Below, piece by piece: positions 34,255 to 44,001 of a DNA stretch of 64,000 nt. The stretch covers positions 62,001-126,000 of the forward strand of contig NZ_KB849559.1 in the NCBI RefSeq assembly GCF_000368585.1. Direction: 5' to 3'. The notes below the pieces were generated by a model that saw only the letters and a list, made by a program, of their open reading frames with translations, had not been told where the DNA came from and ran no database searches. Position numbers and translations under genes: made by a program. Position 1 is the stretch's first letter. Every line of letters begins with the position of its first letter. Source of the stretch: Acinetobacter venetianus RAG-1 = CIP 110063 (lineage in GTDB: Bacteria; Pseudomonadota; Gammaproteobacteria; Pseudomonadales; Moraxellaceae).

Positions 34255-34379
34255 AATCTCCCTTGTGGAGCTATATCTCTCCTCATCTCGTTAATAAAGA
34301 GAAAAAGAGGGAGCTGCTTCCTTTTGTAAGGGGGCTTGGGTAGCAATGCTACTCAGAAGTGATTTAATGAGATTTTAAT

Positions 34380-35201
34380 ATGAGCTTACGGTTTCCAATT
34401 TTAGTTTTTGATATTGAAACGCTAACTGATTTAAAAGCTGGCGCTCATTTATATCATCTTGATTTACCTGAAGCTGATGTTGAACAAGCGCTGACTAAAA
34501 TTCGTCGCCAAGAATCTGGGATGGATTTTCAGCGTCTTCCATTACATGAGATCGTTTGTATCTCAGGTTTATGGATCGATGAAAAAGGATTTAGATTATT
34601 CTCTTTTAGCCAAGAGCAAAATTCTGAAGCTGAAATGCTGGCAAAGTTCTTGTCTATTTTTGATAAGAAGCAGCCAACGCTCGTCAGTTGGAACGGTTCA
34701 CAATTTGATTTGCCTGTGATTCTATTTAGAGCGATGTATCACGGTCTGTCAGCACCGAGTCTTTTTGACCAAGGTGAAATTGATAACCAGAAGCGCTTCA
34801 ATAACTATCAAAATCGTTATCATCATCGTCATGTTGACTTGATGGATGTGATGGCAATGTTTAATGGCCGTAATTTCCAAAAATTAGATGATATTGCTTG
34901 TCTTCTGGGCTTTCCGGGTAAGCGTGGTGAATCGGGTTATCATGTGCCTGAATATGTACGAACTGAACAATGGTTAAAATTAACGAGCTATTGTGAGGGT
35001 GATGTGCTTAATACATGGTTGGTTTACTTACGTTGGTTATTACTGAAAGGTCAACTGAATCAACAAGATCATCAACAGCTTATGCAAGCAACGATTGATT
35101 ATTTACAAACTCAAACGCAACAATCAGATTTTTTACAGGTATGGCAACAAACATCGCAATATACTGTATTCACCGCTCAAACTTTTGCGCCCCAAATTTA
35201 G
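34380..35201 (+). CDS. DEDDy 3'-5' exonuclease, PolB-like
   Basis: A 273-residue stand-alone exonuclease of the RNase H-like DEDDy group related to the proofreading domain of family B DNA polymerases. Visible motifs are ExoI FDIETL (Asp10, Glu12), ExoII VSWNGSQFDLPVI, and ExoIII YCEGDVLNTW with the tyrosine that defines DEDDy. No polymerase domain follows. Such proteins are widespread and thought to act in DNA repair or RNA processing; the physiological role is not established. Ends nine bases before rlmD, so the two are probably cotranscribed. Confidence 0.9.
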   Translation: MSLRFPILVFDIETLTDLKAGAHLYHLDLPEADVEQALTKIRRQESGMDFQRLPLHEIVCISGLWIDEKGFRLFSFSQEQNSEAEMLAKFLSIFDKKQPTLVSWNGSQFDLPVILFRAMYHGLSAPSLFDQGEIDNQKRFNNYQNRYHHRHVDLMDVMAMFNGRNFQKLDDIACLLGFPGKRGESGYHVPEYVRTEQWLKLTSYCEGDVLNTWLVYLRWLLLKGQLNQQDHQQLMQATIDYLQTQTQQSDFLQVWQQTSQYTVFTAQTFAPQI

Positions 35202-35210
35202 GTTCATCTT

Positions 35211-36620
35211 TTGAAACATAAAGCGAAACATCGACCAGTCCAAAATCCTATTTATACCTTTCAGATTGAAGCCTTTTCGCATGAGGGGCGAGGGATTGCG
35301 CATTATGGTACGCATCCTGATCATCCTAAAGAAAAGCATGGTAAGAAAGTTTTCATTCGCTATGCTTTAGTCGGTGAGACGGTTCAGGCGAAAGTAACAC
35401 ATCAGACCAGTCGACTTGAAGAAGCTGAGATGGTGAAATTAGAAAGTGAACCAGCTGTCTCACGGATTGACCCAATTTGTCAGCATTTTGGGACTTGTGG
35501 TGGTTGTAGTTTGCAACATATAGATCCAACTGAGCAGATTCGTTTAAAGCAAAATGTTTTGCAGTCGCATTTGCAGCATTTTGCAGGTTTGCAACCTGAA
35601 CACTGGTTAGAGCCTATTCGCGCAACTAAAACAGACTATCGTCGTCGTGCAAGAATTGGTGTTCGTTATATCGCGAAACAGAATCGATTGGTGATGGGTT
35701 TTCGTGAACATCACAGTAATCATTTAACTGCAATTCAACAGTGTAAAGTACTTGATCAAACTTTGTCTGATGCGTTGCCAGAGTTGCGAAAATTACTCGA
35801 AAGTCTAACAGGCAAAGCGCATATTGGTCATATAGAATTAGCCATGGGCGATCATGAGGTTGCGTTATTAATTCGTCACTTAGATGAATTAAATGTGTCG
35901 GATGTCAACCAATTGCGTCAATTTTCGTTACTCAGAGGGTGGCAGTTATACTTTCAACCGAAAGGTATAGAGAGTTTACATCGCGTTGATGATTCTCAGG
36001 CTGAGATGCGTTTGCACTACAGTTTGGACGATTTTGCAGTCAAATTTGCGTTCTCTCCACTCGATTTTACTCAGGTAAATAGTGAAGTAAATGCAAGAAT
36101 GGTTCATTTGGCATGTGAATTGCTTAATTTACAAGAAGGTGAAAGGGTTCTTGATCTATTTTGTGGATTAGGTAATTTTTCTTTACCTTTAGCACGTTGT
36201 GTTGGTGAGACTGGTCAAGTCGTTGGTGTTGAGGCGAGTGATGAGATGGTACATAGAGCAACTGAGAATGCGAAAGCAAACCAGTACACTCAAGCCGTGT
36301 TCTTTTCACAAGATTTAACAAAAGACTTTTCGCATCATTCTTGGGCGAAGCAAGGATTTGATGCATTATTAATTGATCCTCCACGATCAGGTGCTTTTGA
36401 GGTTATGCAATATGTACCGAATTTTGGAGCGAAAAGAATCGTTTATGTTTCATGTAACCCATCTACACTGGCAAGGGATGCAGGTGTACTGGCACAATAT
36501 GGCTATCAGCTCAAAAAAGCCGCAGTGATGGACATGTTTACGCATACTGAACATGTTGAATCAATTGCCTTATTTGAAAAAAATGAGCAGCTTGAAAAGA
36601 TCGAAGAGATAAACGATTAG
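35211..36620 (+). CDS. rlmD: 23S rRNA (uracil-1939-C5)-methyltransferase
   Basis: RlmD (RumA) methylates U1939 of 23S rRNA with SAM and contains a [4Fe-4S] cluster. The 469-residue protein has an N-terminal TRAM domain (about 10-75), cluster cysteines in [14 protein letters not shown] and CKVL, the SAM motif [16 protein letters not shown] and the catalytic [13 protein letters not shown] with the nucleophilic Cys. The start is a TTG at 35211 (MKHKAKH) ten bases after the exonuclease stop. It is somewhat longer than E. coli RlmD (433), mostly by its N- and C-terminal ends. relA follows after a short gap. Confidence 0.95.
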   Translation: MKHKAKHRPVQNPIYTFQIEAFSHEGRGIAHYGTHPDHPKEKHGKKVFIRYALVGETVQAKVTHQTSRLEEAEMVKLESEPAVSRIDPICQHFGTCGGCSLQHIDPTEQIRLKQNVLQSHLQHFAGLQPEHWLEPIRATKTDYRRRARIGVRYIAKQNRLVMGFREHHSNHLTAIQQCKVLDQTLSDALPELRKLLESLTGKAHIGHIELAMGDHEVALLIRHLDELNVSDVNQLRQFSLLRGWQLYFQPKGIESLHRVDDSQAEMRLHYSLDDFAVKFAFSPLDFTQVNSEVNARMVHLACELLNLQEGERVLDLFCGLGNFSLPLARCVGETGQVVGVEASDEMVHRATENAKANQYTQAVFFSQDLTKDFSHHSWAKQGFDALLIDPPRSGAFEVMQYVPNFGAKRIVYVSCNPSTLARDAGVLAQYGYQLKKAAVMDMFTHTEHVESIALFEKNEQLEKIEEIND

Positions 36621-36651
36621 AAAATGAGTTACATATCCAGAGGAGAATGGT

Positions 36652-38958
36652 ATGGTCACAGTACGTGAGCAGTTACCTGGACCGCTCCATGAGTTGTCCG
36701 AGGAAACGACTGTAGAACATGCCGCTGAAGCGCAAAGTGGTCTAGTGTCTTGGCTAGATCGAGTGCGTGATATCTTGGAAGGGGCAGAGCTAAAACAGCT
36801 TGAAAAAGTTGCACAGCTCACCTTGGAAAGAGAGTTGGAGTCCACGGTTAATCATCGTACCAATACCTTTAGTACAGGGATTGGTATGGCAGATATTTTG
36901 GCGCATTTACACGTCGATGAAGACACATTGTCAGCGGCAGTGTTATATCGTAGTGTGCGTGAAGGGTTCATTACTTTAGAGGATATTCAAGCGCATTTTG
37001 GCGAGCAAGTTTTAAGCCTTGTAAAAGGTACGCTTGCGATGGGTAAACTGTCTGAGTTAATTGAAAAGAACAAACGATTAGAAGATCATTTCAATAATAA
37101 TCAACGAGAGCATTTAAGCGGCATTTATAAAATGCTGATTTCGGTCACAGAAGATGTACGCGTTGTTTTAATCAAATTGGCAGAACGAACCTATGCACTG
37201 CGTGAACTTGCAACAGCAAGTAAAGAACGTCAAGAGCGTGTTGCGCGTGAAATTCTGACCATCTACTCGCCACTGGCGCATCGATTAGGCATTGCACAAC
37301 TTAAGTGGGAGCTTGAAGATCTTGCATTCCGCTATTTAGCGCCTGAACGTTATAAAGAAATTGCATCATTACTTAATGAAAAGCGTTTAGAGCGTGAGCA
37401 ATATATCCAGTTTGTGATTGATAAGCTTAAAAATGAATTAAGTGAAAATGACATCCAATCTGAAATAACAGGACGAGTGAAGCACATTTATTCGATTTAT
37501 CGAAAAATGAAAAGCAAGAATCTGAGCTTTGATCAGCTCTATGATATTCGTGCGGTTCGCGTGCTCGTAAAAAACGTACCTGATTGTTATCATGCTTTGG
37601 GCATCGTGCACCAAATCTGGCGTCATATTCCGAACCAGTTTGATGATTATGTCACCAATCCAAAAGCCAATGGCTATCGTTCATTGCATACGGCTGTAAT
37701 TGCTGAAAATAAATCTTTGGAAGTACAAATCCGTACTTTTGAGATGCACGATGAGGCTGAGCTTGGCGTTTGCTCTCACTTTAATTATAAAGAAGGTGAG
37801 AAAAATACAGACCATTCATTTAACCATCGTTTGCATTCTTTACGTGCAGTTCTTGAACATTATCAAGAACGCACAGAGACGACGCCACATGCTGAAGATG
37901 AAGAGTCAAATGGTATAGATCAGATTCAAGATTTTGAAAATTTTGAAAAGATTTATGTGTTCAGCCGTGATGGTGACATCAAAGAATTACCACGCGGTTC
38001 GACAGTTCTTGATTTTGCCTATCATGTGCATACAGAAGTGGGTAATAAGTGTTACGCTGCGCGTGTCAACCAACGTTATGTACCATTAACCTATACGCTT
38101 AAAACAGGTGAGCAGGTTGAGATTTTAACCAAGAAAGATCGCGAGCCAAATCGTGATTGGTTGGTAAATTCTTTAGGTTATATTAAAACAGCCCGTGCAC
38201 GTGACAAGCTACGTCATTGGTTCAGACAACAAGATCGCAGTAAGAATATAGAAGTTGGGCGTGAGCTGTTAAACAAAGAACTTGCTCGTTTAGCGATTCA
38301 CCCAAAAAGTATTGATCTAAAAGATTATTGCTCACATTTTAATTTTAAATCTGGCGATGATATTTTAGTTGCGTTGGTCAGTGGTGATATCAGTCTGCAT
38401 GCGTTGATTAATCAAGTTAATCGTCAGATGCATTTGGATCAAGATGAGCCAGAACTTGTTTTAAAACCTGCGTTAAATCCTCGTGCTAGTCATACGTTAT
38501 CTGCGCATGGCATCTTAATTGATGGTTTGGATAACGTTGAACTGCATATTGCTCAGTGTTGTCAGCCAGTACATGGTGAGTCGATTGGTGGTTATATTAC
38601 GTTGAATCGTGGTGTAAGCATTCATAAAGTTGCTTGTCCTGATTATATTCGTATGACGACACAAGAACCTGAGCGAGCTGTTGAAGCGGATTGGGAAATG
38701 CAGCCAACGCGTGGTCAGAGTGTACAAATCGTGGTTGAAGCATATGATCGTCGCGGCTTACTCAAAGACTTAACGCAAGTGATCTTCTCCGATCAAATTA
38801 ATATCCGTCAGGTCAATACCATTTCTGAAGCAGATGGGATTGCCAATATGAAATTGTTGATCGAAGTGAAAGGCTTGGCTCAATTATCTCGCTTGCTTGC
38901 TCGTTTAGAACAGCAACCCGGAATTATTAGCGCAAGACGCTTGGTTCAGGGAAGTTAA
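36652..38958 (+). CDS. relA: (p)ppGpp synthetase RelA
   Basis: RelA binds stalled ribosomes and makes (p)ppGpp from ATP and GTP/GDP during amino acid starvation. The 768-residue protein has a pseudo-hydrolase domain at the N-terminus in which the HD motif is degraded (LHVDEDTLSAAVLYRSVREG instead of an intact HDxxED site), so it is synthetase-only. The synthetase domain shows DIRAVRVLV and NGYRSLHTAV. TGS follows (IYVFSRDGDIKELPRGST), then the zinc-finger-like region with HIAQCCQPVHGESIGGY and a C-terminal ACT domain. The start has an AGAGGAGA upstream. A strong terminator follows. spoT is not in the window. Confidence 0.96.
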   Translation: MVTVREQLPGPLHELSEETTVEHAAEAQSGLVSWLDRVRDILEGAELKQLEKVAQLTLERELESTVNHRTNTFSTGIGMADILAHLHVDEDTLSAAVLYRSVREGFITLEDIQAHFGEQVLSLVKGTLAMGKLSELIEKNKRLEDHFNNNQREHLSGIYKMLISVTEDVRVVLIKLAERTYALRELATASKERQERVAREILTIYSPLAHRLGIAQLKWELEDLAFRYLAPERYKEIASLLNEKRLEREQYIQFVIDKLKNELSENDIQSEITGRVKHIYSIYRKMKSKNLSFDQLYDIRAVRVLVKNVPDCYHALGIVHQIWRHIPNQFDDYVTNPKANGYRSLHTAVIAENKSLEVQIRTFEMHDEAELGVCSHFNYKEGEKNTDHSFNHRLHSLRAVLEHYQERTETTPHAEDEESNGIDQIQDFENFEKIYVFSRDGDIKELPRGSTVLDFAYHVHTEVGNKCYAARVNQRYVPLTYTLKTGEQVEILTKKDREPNRDWLVNSLGYIKTARARDKLRHWFRQQDRSKNIEVGRELLNKELARLAIHPKSIDLKDYCSHFNFKSGDDILVALVSGDISLHALINQVNRQMHLDQDEPELVLKPALNPRASHTLSAHGILIDGLDNVELHIAQCCQPVHGESIGGYITLNRGVSIHKVACPDYIRMTTQEPERAVEADWEMQPTRGQSVQIVVEAYDRRGLLKDLTQVIFSDQINIRQVNTISEADGIANMKLLIEVKGLAQLSRLLARLEQQPGIISARRLVQGS

Positions 38959-38960
38959 CA

Positions 38961-38991
38961 AAAAAGCTGCATGTAAATGCAGCTTTTTTTT
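38961..38991. terminator. Terminator relA / SDR
   Basis: 12-bp stem including A and T tracts (38961-38972 with 38977-38988), a 4-base loop and a long T run. It can work in both directions between the convergent genes. Confidence 0.92.
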
Positions 38992-38992
38992 A

Positions 38993-39769
38993 TTAAGAAC
39001 GTTTCGATAAGAAAATATTGGTGAGTCGATTTAAGAACTGTGGACTAATACTCGACAATTGATACATCAGCTTAGTTTTGATACCTACAGGGGTATGTGT
39101 AGGAATCAGGGCATGATCTTTTTGTTGTGCCAAATGCAGCACCTGCTTCGCCACATCGGCAGGGGTTAAATCCACACCAATATTTTGAATGCTCCCTGCA
39201 TCCATATTTTTCACCATATTGGTTTGCACAAATAAAGGCATAACATCGAGTACACGAATATGATGTTTTTGCCATTCCACATCAAGGGCTTCGGTTAAAC
39301 CACGCACTGCAAACTTGCTTGCGGAATAAGAAGCCAAATCTGCTTGGCCATAAATAGCAGAAGCTGAGGAGAGGTTGATTACTCGTGCAAAACTAGCTTC
39401 TTTCAGATGAGCTAAAGCTGTATGACAACCATTTAAAACACCTTTGATATTAATATCTACTGTGCGGTGATGAGATTGGATCGTCGTATTTTCAAATGGC
39501 CCTGAATATAAAATTCCTGCATTATTCACTAAAATATTGAGTTCACCAGCCCAGTTTTTAAACTCCTGAAGTGCAATCTGCCACTGGCGATAATTACTGA
39601 CATCAAGATAACCTGCCTTTGCATCTGTACCGAGTTCTGCTGCTAAGGCTTGGGCTTGTTCCTCATTAATGTCATAGATTCCTACTTTATAGCCATTTTT
39701 GTGAAATAAACGCGCGATTTCAGCACCAATTCCTTGTGCAGCCCCACTAATAAAAACACTATGTTGCAT
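38993..39769 (-). CDS. Short-chain dehydrogenase/reductase
   Basis: A classical SDR of 258 residues. The cofactor motif is ISGAAQGIGAEIARLF, followed by YDINEEQA (Asp after the second strand favours NAD(H)), NNAGILYSGP and the catalytic Ser-Tyr-Lys set in INLSSASAIYGQADLASYSASKFAVRG (written in part). Members of this shape are often annotated as acyl/fatty alcohol or general oxidoreductases; the substrate is unknown. It is convergent with relA and divergent from mazG, and appears to be monocistronic. Confidence 0.9.
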   Translation of the reverse strand: MQHSVFISGAAQGIGAEIARLFHKNGYKVGIYDINEEQAQALAAELGTDAKAGYLDVSNYRQWQIALQEFKNWAGELNILVNNAGILYSGPFENTTIQSHHRTVDINIKGVLNGCHTALAHLKEASFARVINLSSASAIYGQADLASYSASKFAVRGLTEALDVEWQKHHIRVLDVMPLFVQTNMVKNMDAGSIQNIGVDLTPADVAKQVLHLAQQKDHALIPTHTPVGIKTKLMYQLSSISPQFLNRLTNIFLSKRS

Positions 39770-39866
39770 TACTTTCCCTTACTTTATATTGATACTTCTT
39801 GAGTACGTGTATATTACGCATATGCGGCTTTAAGCTGCAACAATTTGCTTTAGTTTGGAGTCGATC

Positions 39867-40673
39867 ATGGAAAAATTGTTAAATATCATGCAAGAGTTAA
39901 GACAGAAATGTCCATGGGATCAACAACAAACACCAAGTAGTTTGACGCGTTATGCGATAGAGGAAGCTTATGAGGTAGAGGCTGCGATTCGAGTCGGTGA
40001 TCTCGATGAAATCCGTAATGAATTGGGCGATTTACTTTTACAGGTTGTATTCCAATCTCAGATGTATAGTGAGCAGGGCGCTTTTAATTTTCAAGATGTC
40101 GTTGAGGCGATTAGTGAAAAGTTGATTCGCCGCCATCCTCACGTTTTCCAAGCAGAACAATATCAAAATTTAAATCCCGAACAAGTCAGTGAATTATGGA
40201 AGCAAATCAAGCAACAAGAAAAACAAGGTAAAGCACAATCTCGATTAGATGAAGTCAAACATGCGCCAGCCTTAGTACAAGCTCAGGAAATACAAAAGAA
40301 AGCTGCGCAACTGGGTTTTGATTTTGAAACAGTAGAAGATGCTTATGGAAAGTTAGATGAAGAGTTGGGTGAGTTGCAGCACGCGATAAAAACACAAAAA
40401 GCCGATGAAATCGAAGAAGAATTTGGTGATTGCCTATTTTCTTTGATTAATGTTGGACGTAAACTTGGCCTGTCGAGTGAGACCGCATTGTTAGCAACGA
40501 TTCATAAATTTAGAAGCCGTTTCGCTTTTATAGAACAACAAGCACAACGACAACATAAAGACTTGCAAGAAATGAGTTTGGCAGAGATGGATGAACTTTG
40601 GGAGCAAGCAAAAGTACAATTAAAACATCAGGGGACATCGAATGAATTTGCCGCAGCTACGCAGCAAACCTAA
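39867..40673 (+). CDS. mazG: Nucleoside triphosphate pyrophosphohydrolase
   Basis: MazG hydrolyses NTPs to NMP and pyrophosphate and lowers (p)ppGpp levels under starvation; here it lies 1 kb from relA, although not in one operon. The 268-residue protein has two tandem MazG folds. The first carries CPWDQQQT and EEAYEVEAAI with GDLLLQVVFQ, the second DEELGELQHAI and EEEFGDCLFSLINV. The ATG at 39867 follows GGAG with ideal spacing; an in-frame ATG at 39855 would add four residues. The end overlaps the next gene by 32 bases. Confidence 0.95.
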   Translation: MEKLLNIMQELRQKCPWDQQQTPSSLTRYAIEEAYEVEAAIRVGDLDEIRNELGDLLLQVVFQSQMYSEQGAFNFQDVVEAISEKLIRRHPHVFQAEQYQNLNPEQVSELWKQIKQQEKQGKAQSRLDEVKHAPALVQAQEIQKKAAQLGFDFETVEDAYGKLDEELGELQHAIKTQKADEIEEEFGDCLFSLINVGRKLGLSSETALLATIHKFRSRFAFIEQQAQRQHKDLQEMSLAEMDELWEQAKVQLKHQGTSNEFAAATQQT

Positions 40674-41070
40674 TTTTTTATTTATCATTGTTTTATGGTT
40701 GGGATGTTTTTCTCAAGTGTATGCACAACAGTTTGATCAATCCTATGAAAAGTGGAAAGCACAGCAGCAAGCACGAGATCAGCAATTGGCAAAACAACCC
40801 AACAATAATTATTATTTATCTAGACCAAGCCAACAGCAAACAAATAAACAACTTTCATCTTCTGTAAATATTTCAGGCGATAAAATTAGTTTAAATCAAG
40901 CGAACTTAGCACAATTGCAAAGTCTAAGTGGGGTTGGGGCAAAAAAGGCACAAGCCATTATGGAATATCGCCAAAAGAATGGTGGTTTTAAAACGATTGA
41001 TGAGCTGGTAAATGTCAAAGGAATTGGGCCGAAATTGCTTGAAAAGAATAAAGCTCGACTCATTTTATAA
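40642..41070 (+). CDS. ComEA-like helix-hairpin-helix protein
   Basis: A 142-residue exported protein. The N-terminus is a signal peptide (FLFIIVLWLGCFSQVYA, likely cleaved before QQF), then a Gln-rich linker (about 30-75). A ComEA-type double helix-hairpin-helix DNA-binding domain follows: SLNQANLAQLQSLSGVGAKKA and ELVNVKGIGPKLLEKNKARL (in part). ComEA proteins bind incoming DNA in the periplasm during natural transformation, which fits Acinetobacter, but several ComEA-like paralogues of unknown role also exist in this genus. The start lies inside mazG (32-base overlap) with AGGGGA upstream. Confidence 0.85.
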   Translation: MNLPQLRSKPNFLFIIVLWLGCFSQVYAQQFDQSYEKWKAQQQARDQQLAKQPNNNYYLSRPSQQQTNKQLSSSVNISGDKISLNQANLAQLQSLSGVGAKKAQAIMEYRQKNGGFKTIDELVNVKGIGPKLLEKNKARLIL

Positions 41071-41091
41071 GAGAAAAAATGAAATGCCGTT

Positions 41092-41167
41092 GCTAATCAT
41101 CGCTGCTGATCTGTTGAAACTTCAACAGAATAAATTGCCCTTTGTGAGCGTTAGAGCTATGATTAGC
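41092..41167 (+). promoter_or_regulatory. Nested inverted repeats in the pcnB leader
   Basis: Outer arms GCTAATCAT (41092-41100) and ATGATTAGC (41159-41167), perfect over nine bases, enclose a second hairpin CTGTTGAA/TTCAACAG (41111-41118 with 41121-41128). The element lies 43-118 bases before the pcnB start and is not followed by a T run. Confidence 0.5.
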
Positions 41168-41209
41168 GACAAATTGTTATTTACGTCCTGACGTAGGAGA
41201 CAGTGTCTT

Positions 41210-42664
41210 TTGCAAACTTTGCGCGCGTCAAAATGTGGTTTGTCCACAACTCAACTTCCATCCTCTATTCTAGATGTAATTGATAGCCTGACTAAAGCCG
41301 GCTATGAGGCATATATTGTGGGCGGTGGTGTTCGCGATATGATGTTAGGTTTAAATCCTAAGGACTTTGATGCTGTAACTAATGCAACTCCAGCTCAAGT
41401 CAAAGAGGTTTTTGGTCGACGTTGCCGTATCATCGGACGACGTTTCGAGTTAGCCCATGTTTACTCTGGTCGAGAGTTAATTGAAGTTGCAACTTTCCGT
41501 GCTCCCCCTAAAAAAGCAGTCACTAGCGCATCTGGTATGATTCTGCGTGATAATAACTGGGGAACGATAGAGCAGGATTTTGCTCGTCGAGATTTTTCAA
41601 TCAATACTTTGTATTACCAACCTCGTAAAGGTGTGGTGCTTGATTTCTGTCATGCGGTTGATGATATTAAAACACGCACATTACGTTTTCTAGGTGAGCC
41701 AGCACAGCGTTTTGAAGAAGATCCTGTGCGAATGTTACGTGCTTTACGTTTTGCTGCGAAACTCAACTTCGATATTGATCCATCTATTCTCGATGTTTTT
41801 GATATTGAAATGACGCAGTTATTGCGTGATGTCTCTCCTCATCGTTTATATGATGAATCTCAAAAGCTATTCACGATGGGGCATCTCAGTCGTGTGCTAC
41901 CAATGTTGATTGAGTTTGGTGTTTGGAAGCAATTATTTGCAGAAATTCGTCCTGAGATCACAGCATTTATCGATCGAGCTGCAAGAAATACAGATCAACG
42001 TATTCAAGTCGGTAAAACCATTAACCCTGCATTCTTTTATGCAGTGTTATTGTGGAAGCCTTTCTTAGAGCGTTGTGATTTTTATCTCAACAAAGGTGTT
42101 GTGCCCGCTGAAGCGCGTGCGCAAGCTGGACTGGATGTATTAAAGCGTCAAGCAACGCGGACCATCATTCCACGGTTCGCTGAAACTTTTATTCGTGAAG
42201 TTTGGGAAATGCAAACTCGCTTACTCAATCCAAAACCTCAGCAAATTGAAGCACTCGCTGGGCATGCACGTTTCCGTGCAGGATTTGACTTTCTGCTATT
42301 GCGTGAGAAATCTGGCGATAATAGCACTGACGGAATGGGCATTTGGTGGGAAAACTACCAAGAAATGACCATGGATCAAAAAGAAGCTGCAATTCGTCAA
42401 TATAATCGTCAGCGTAGTAAGAGTCGTCGCAAAGCTGTCGAAGCTGATGAACCCAAAACGACTGAAATCGAACCTTTGGTCAATGTACCAGAGCCAAGAA
42501 GTCGTCGCGCGAAAAAAGAACGTGTGCGTGTAGATGAATCAGCAAACCGTTTTATTGAAAAAGCAACAGCAGATTCAGGGCAAATAAATGCTGATCATCC
42601 AATATTGAAGCGTAAACGTGTACAACGTGATTTAAGCCAAGTTATTTTTGGGCCAACACAATGA
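41210..42664 (+). CDS. pcnB: Poly(A) polymerase I
   Basis: PcnB adds 3' poly(A) tails to RNAs and promotes their decay. The 484-residue protein starts at a TTG (41210) with AGGAGA nine bases upstream. The nucleotidyltransferase head shows YIVGGGVRDMMLGLNPKDFD with the catalytic aspartates, then VATFRAPP and ARRDFSINTLYY, and the neck/body continues with FEEDPVRMLRALRFAAKL. The C-terminal tail (about 400-484) is rich in Arg and Lys, as in other PcnB proteins. Related CCA-adding enzymes share the core, but the length and basic tail support PcnB. It overlaps folK by four bases (ATGA) and heads a seven-gene operon. Confidence 0.95.
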   Translation: MQTLRASKCGLSTTQLPSSILDVIDSLTKAGYEAYIVGGGVRDMMLGLNPKDFDAVTNATPAQVKEVFGRRCRIIGRRFELAHVYSGRELIEVATFRAPPKKAVTSASGMILRDNNWGTIEQDFARRDFSINTLYYQPRKGVVLDFCHAVDDIKTRTLRFLGEPAQRFEEDPVRMLRALRFAAKLNFDIDPSILDVFDIEMTQLLRDVSPHRLYDESQKLFTMGHLSRVLPMLIEFGVWKQLFAEIRPEITAFIDRAARNTDQRIQVGKTINPAFFYAVLLWKPFLERCDFYLNKGVVPAEARAQAGLDVLKRQATRTIIPRFAETFIREVWEMQTRLLNPKPQQIEALAGHARFRAGFDFLLLREKSGDNSTDGMGIWWENYQEMTMDQKEAAIRQYNRQRSKSRRKAVEADEPKTTEIEPLVNVPEPRSRRAKKERVRVDESANRFIEKATADSGQINADHPILKRKRVQRDLSQVIFGPTQ

Positions 42665-43149
42665 CGGTTCGTAGTTATATCGGTCTTGGTAGTAACTTGG
42701 GTTATTCTGAGCAAATTCTCCGAGAAGCAGTTGAGAAATTGGCAACATTGGGTTCTGTTCAGGTGTCTAGACTGTATCAAAGCCCTCCTATGGGGCCACA
42801 AGATCAACCACATTACTTAAATGCAGTTGTGCGATTAGATACGATGCTTGAGCCTTTAGCATTGTTAGATCAGTTACAGCAGTTTGAGCAAGACGCTGGA
42901 CGTGTTCGTTTACGACGTTGGGGCGAAAGAACCTTAGATCTTGATTTATTGATCTATGGTCAAGAGCAGATCCAAAATGAACGTCTTACCGTGCCGCATA
43001 TTGGTATTTTAGATCGTGACTTTGTCATTATTCCCTTATTAGATTTAGATGCTCATTTACAGTTAAATGGTCATTCTTTAAAAGATTTAGAACTGGTACA
43101 GCAAGCAAACTTGACTGTAATAGCAGACCAGTCTTGGGCAACCGCTTAA
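42661..43149 (+). CDS. folK: 2-amino-4-hydroxy-6-hydroxymethyldihydropteridine diphosphokinase
   Basis: HPPK transfers pyrophosphate from ATP to 6-hydroxymethyl-dihydropterin in folate synthesis. The 162-residue protein has the N-terminal YIGLGSNLG, the pterin loop YQSPPMGPQDQPHYLNAVV and the signature RRWGERTLDLDLLIYG. The start overlaps pcnB by four bases. pcnB-folK-panB-panC is a common gene order in gammaproteobacteria. Confidence 0.96.
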   Translation: MTVRSYIGLGSNLGYSEQILREAVEKLATLGSVQVSRLYQSPPMGPQDQPHYLNAVVRLDTMLEPLALLDQLQQFEQDAGRVRLRRWGERTLDLDLLIYGQEQIQNERLTVPHIGILDRDFVIIPLLDLDAHLQLNGHSLKDLELVQQANLTVIADQSWATA

Positions 43150-43188
43150 GACTGTTTCGTTCTGGAAACGCCTGTAGAGGACATCATC

Positions 43189-43998
43189 ATGATTAGTCTA
43201 AGTGACTTAAGAAAGTTTAAAGCCGAAGGACGCAAGTTCTCATGCCTCACTTGTTACGATGCAAGTATGGCTAAAGCTATGGAATTGGCTGAAATTGATA
43301 CGATTTTAATCGGTGACTCTCTAGGAATGGCGATCCAAGGAAGAGATTCGACGCTTCCTGTAACGGTAGAAGATATGGCTTACCATACTGCGGCGGTTCG
43401 CCGTGGTAATGCACATGCATTAATCATGACCGATTTACCTTTCATGAGTTATGCAACTGTTGAAGATGGCTTAAAAAGTGCTAAAGCCGTCATGCAAGTC
43501 GGCGCACAAATGGTAAAAATTGAAGGTGGTGCTTGGTTAAGTGATCTTATTCAAGTCCTTACTCGCAATGGTATTCCTGTATGTGTGCATTTAGGTTTAA
43601 CACCACAATCTGTACATGTTTTTGGCGGTTATAAACTTCAAGCGAGAACTCGCGAAGCAGCAAATCAATTGATTGCTGATTGCCAAGCGGTTGTCGATGC
43701 GGGTGCAGCAGTACTTTTGCTTGAATGTGTTCCAGCACAATTAGGTAAAGAAATTGCAGAGTTATTCCCGAATACACCTGTGATTGGAATTGGTGCGGGT
43801 CATGAAACAGATGGCCAAGTTCTCGTTGTCCAAGACATGTTAGGTCTTACCTTTGGTAAAGTTGCACGTTTTGTTCGTAATTTCATGAAAGAGCAAGCGG
43901 GTGAAACGGCAATTGTAGATGCAATTAAAGCGTATCATGCTGCGGTGCAAGATCAGTCTTTTCCAGCAAAAGAACATACTTTCCAAGTTGAGCTTTAA
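43189..43998 (+). CDS. panB: 3-methyl-2-oxobutanoate hydroxymethyltransferase
   Basis: PanB makes ketopantoate from alpha-ketoisovalerate and methylene-THF, the first committed step to pantothenate. The 269-residue TIM-barrel protein shows LTCYDASMAKAME, the metal and substrate motif ILIGDSLGMAIQG, MVKIEGG and GIPVCVHLGLTPQSVHVFGGY (part). It starts 39 bases after folK with AGAGG upstream. Only three bases separate its stop from panC. Confidence 0.97.
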   Translation: MISLSDLRKFKAEGRKFSCLTCYDASMAKAMELAEIDTILIGDSLGMAIQGRDSTLPVTVEDMAYHTAAVRRGNAHALIMTDLPFMSYATVEDGLKSAKAVMQVGAQMVKIEGGAWLSDLIQVLTRNGIPVCVHLGLTPQSVHVFGGYKLQARTREAANQLIADCQAVVDAGAAVLLLECVPAQLGKEIAELFPNTPVIGIGAGHETDGQVLVVQDMLGLTFGKVARFVRNFMKEQAGETAIVDAIKAYHAAVQDQSFPAKEHTFQVEL

Positions 43999-44001
43999 TT
44001 C

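Noticed and set aside
34255..34379. Purine-rich imperfect repeats between cysM and the exonuclease gene
   Set aside because: Pairing is poor and no T run follows; I cannot call a terminator or structured RNA.
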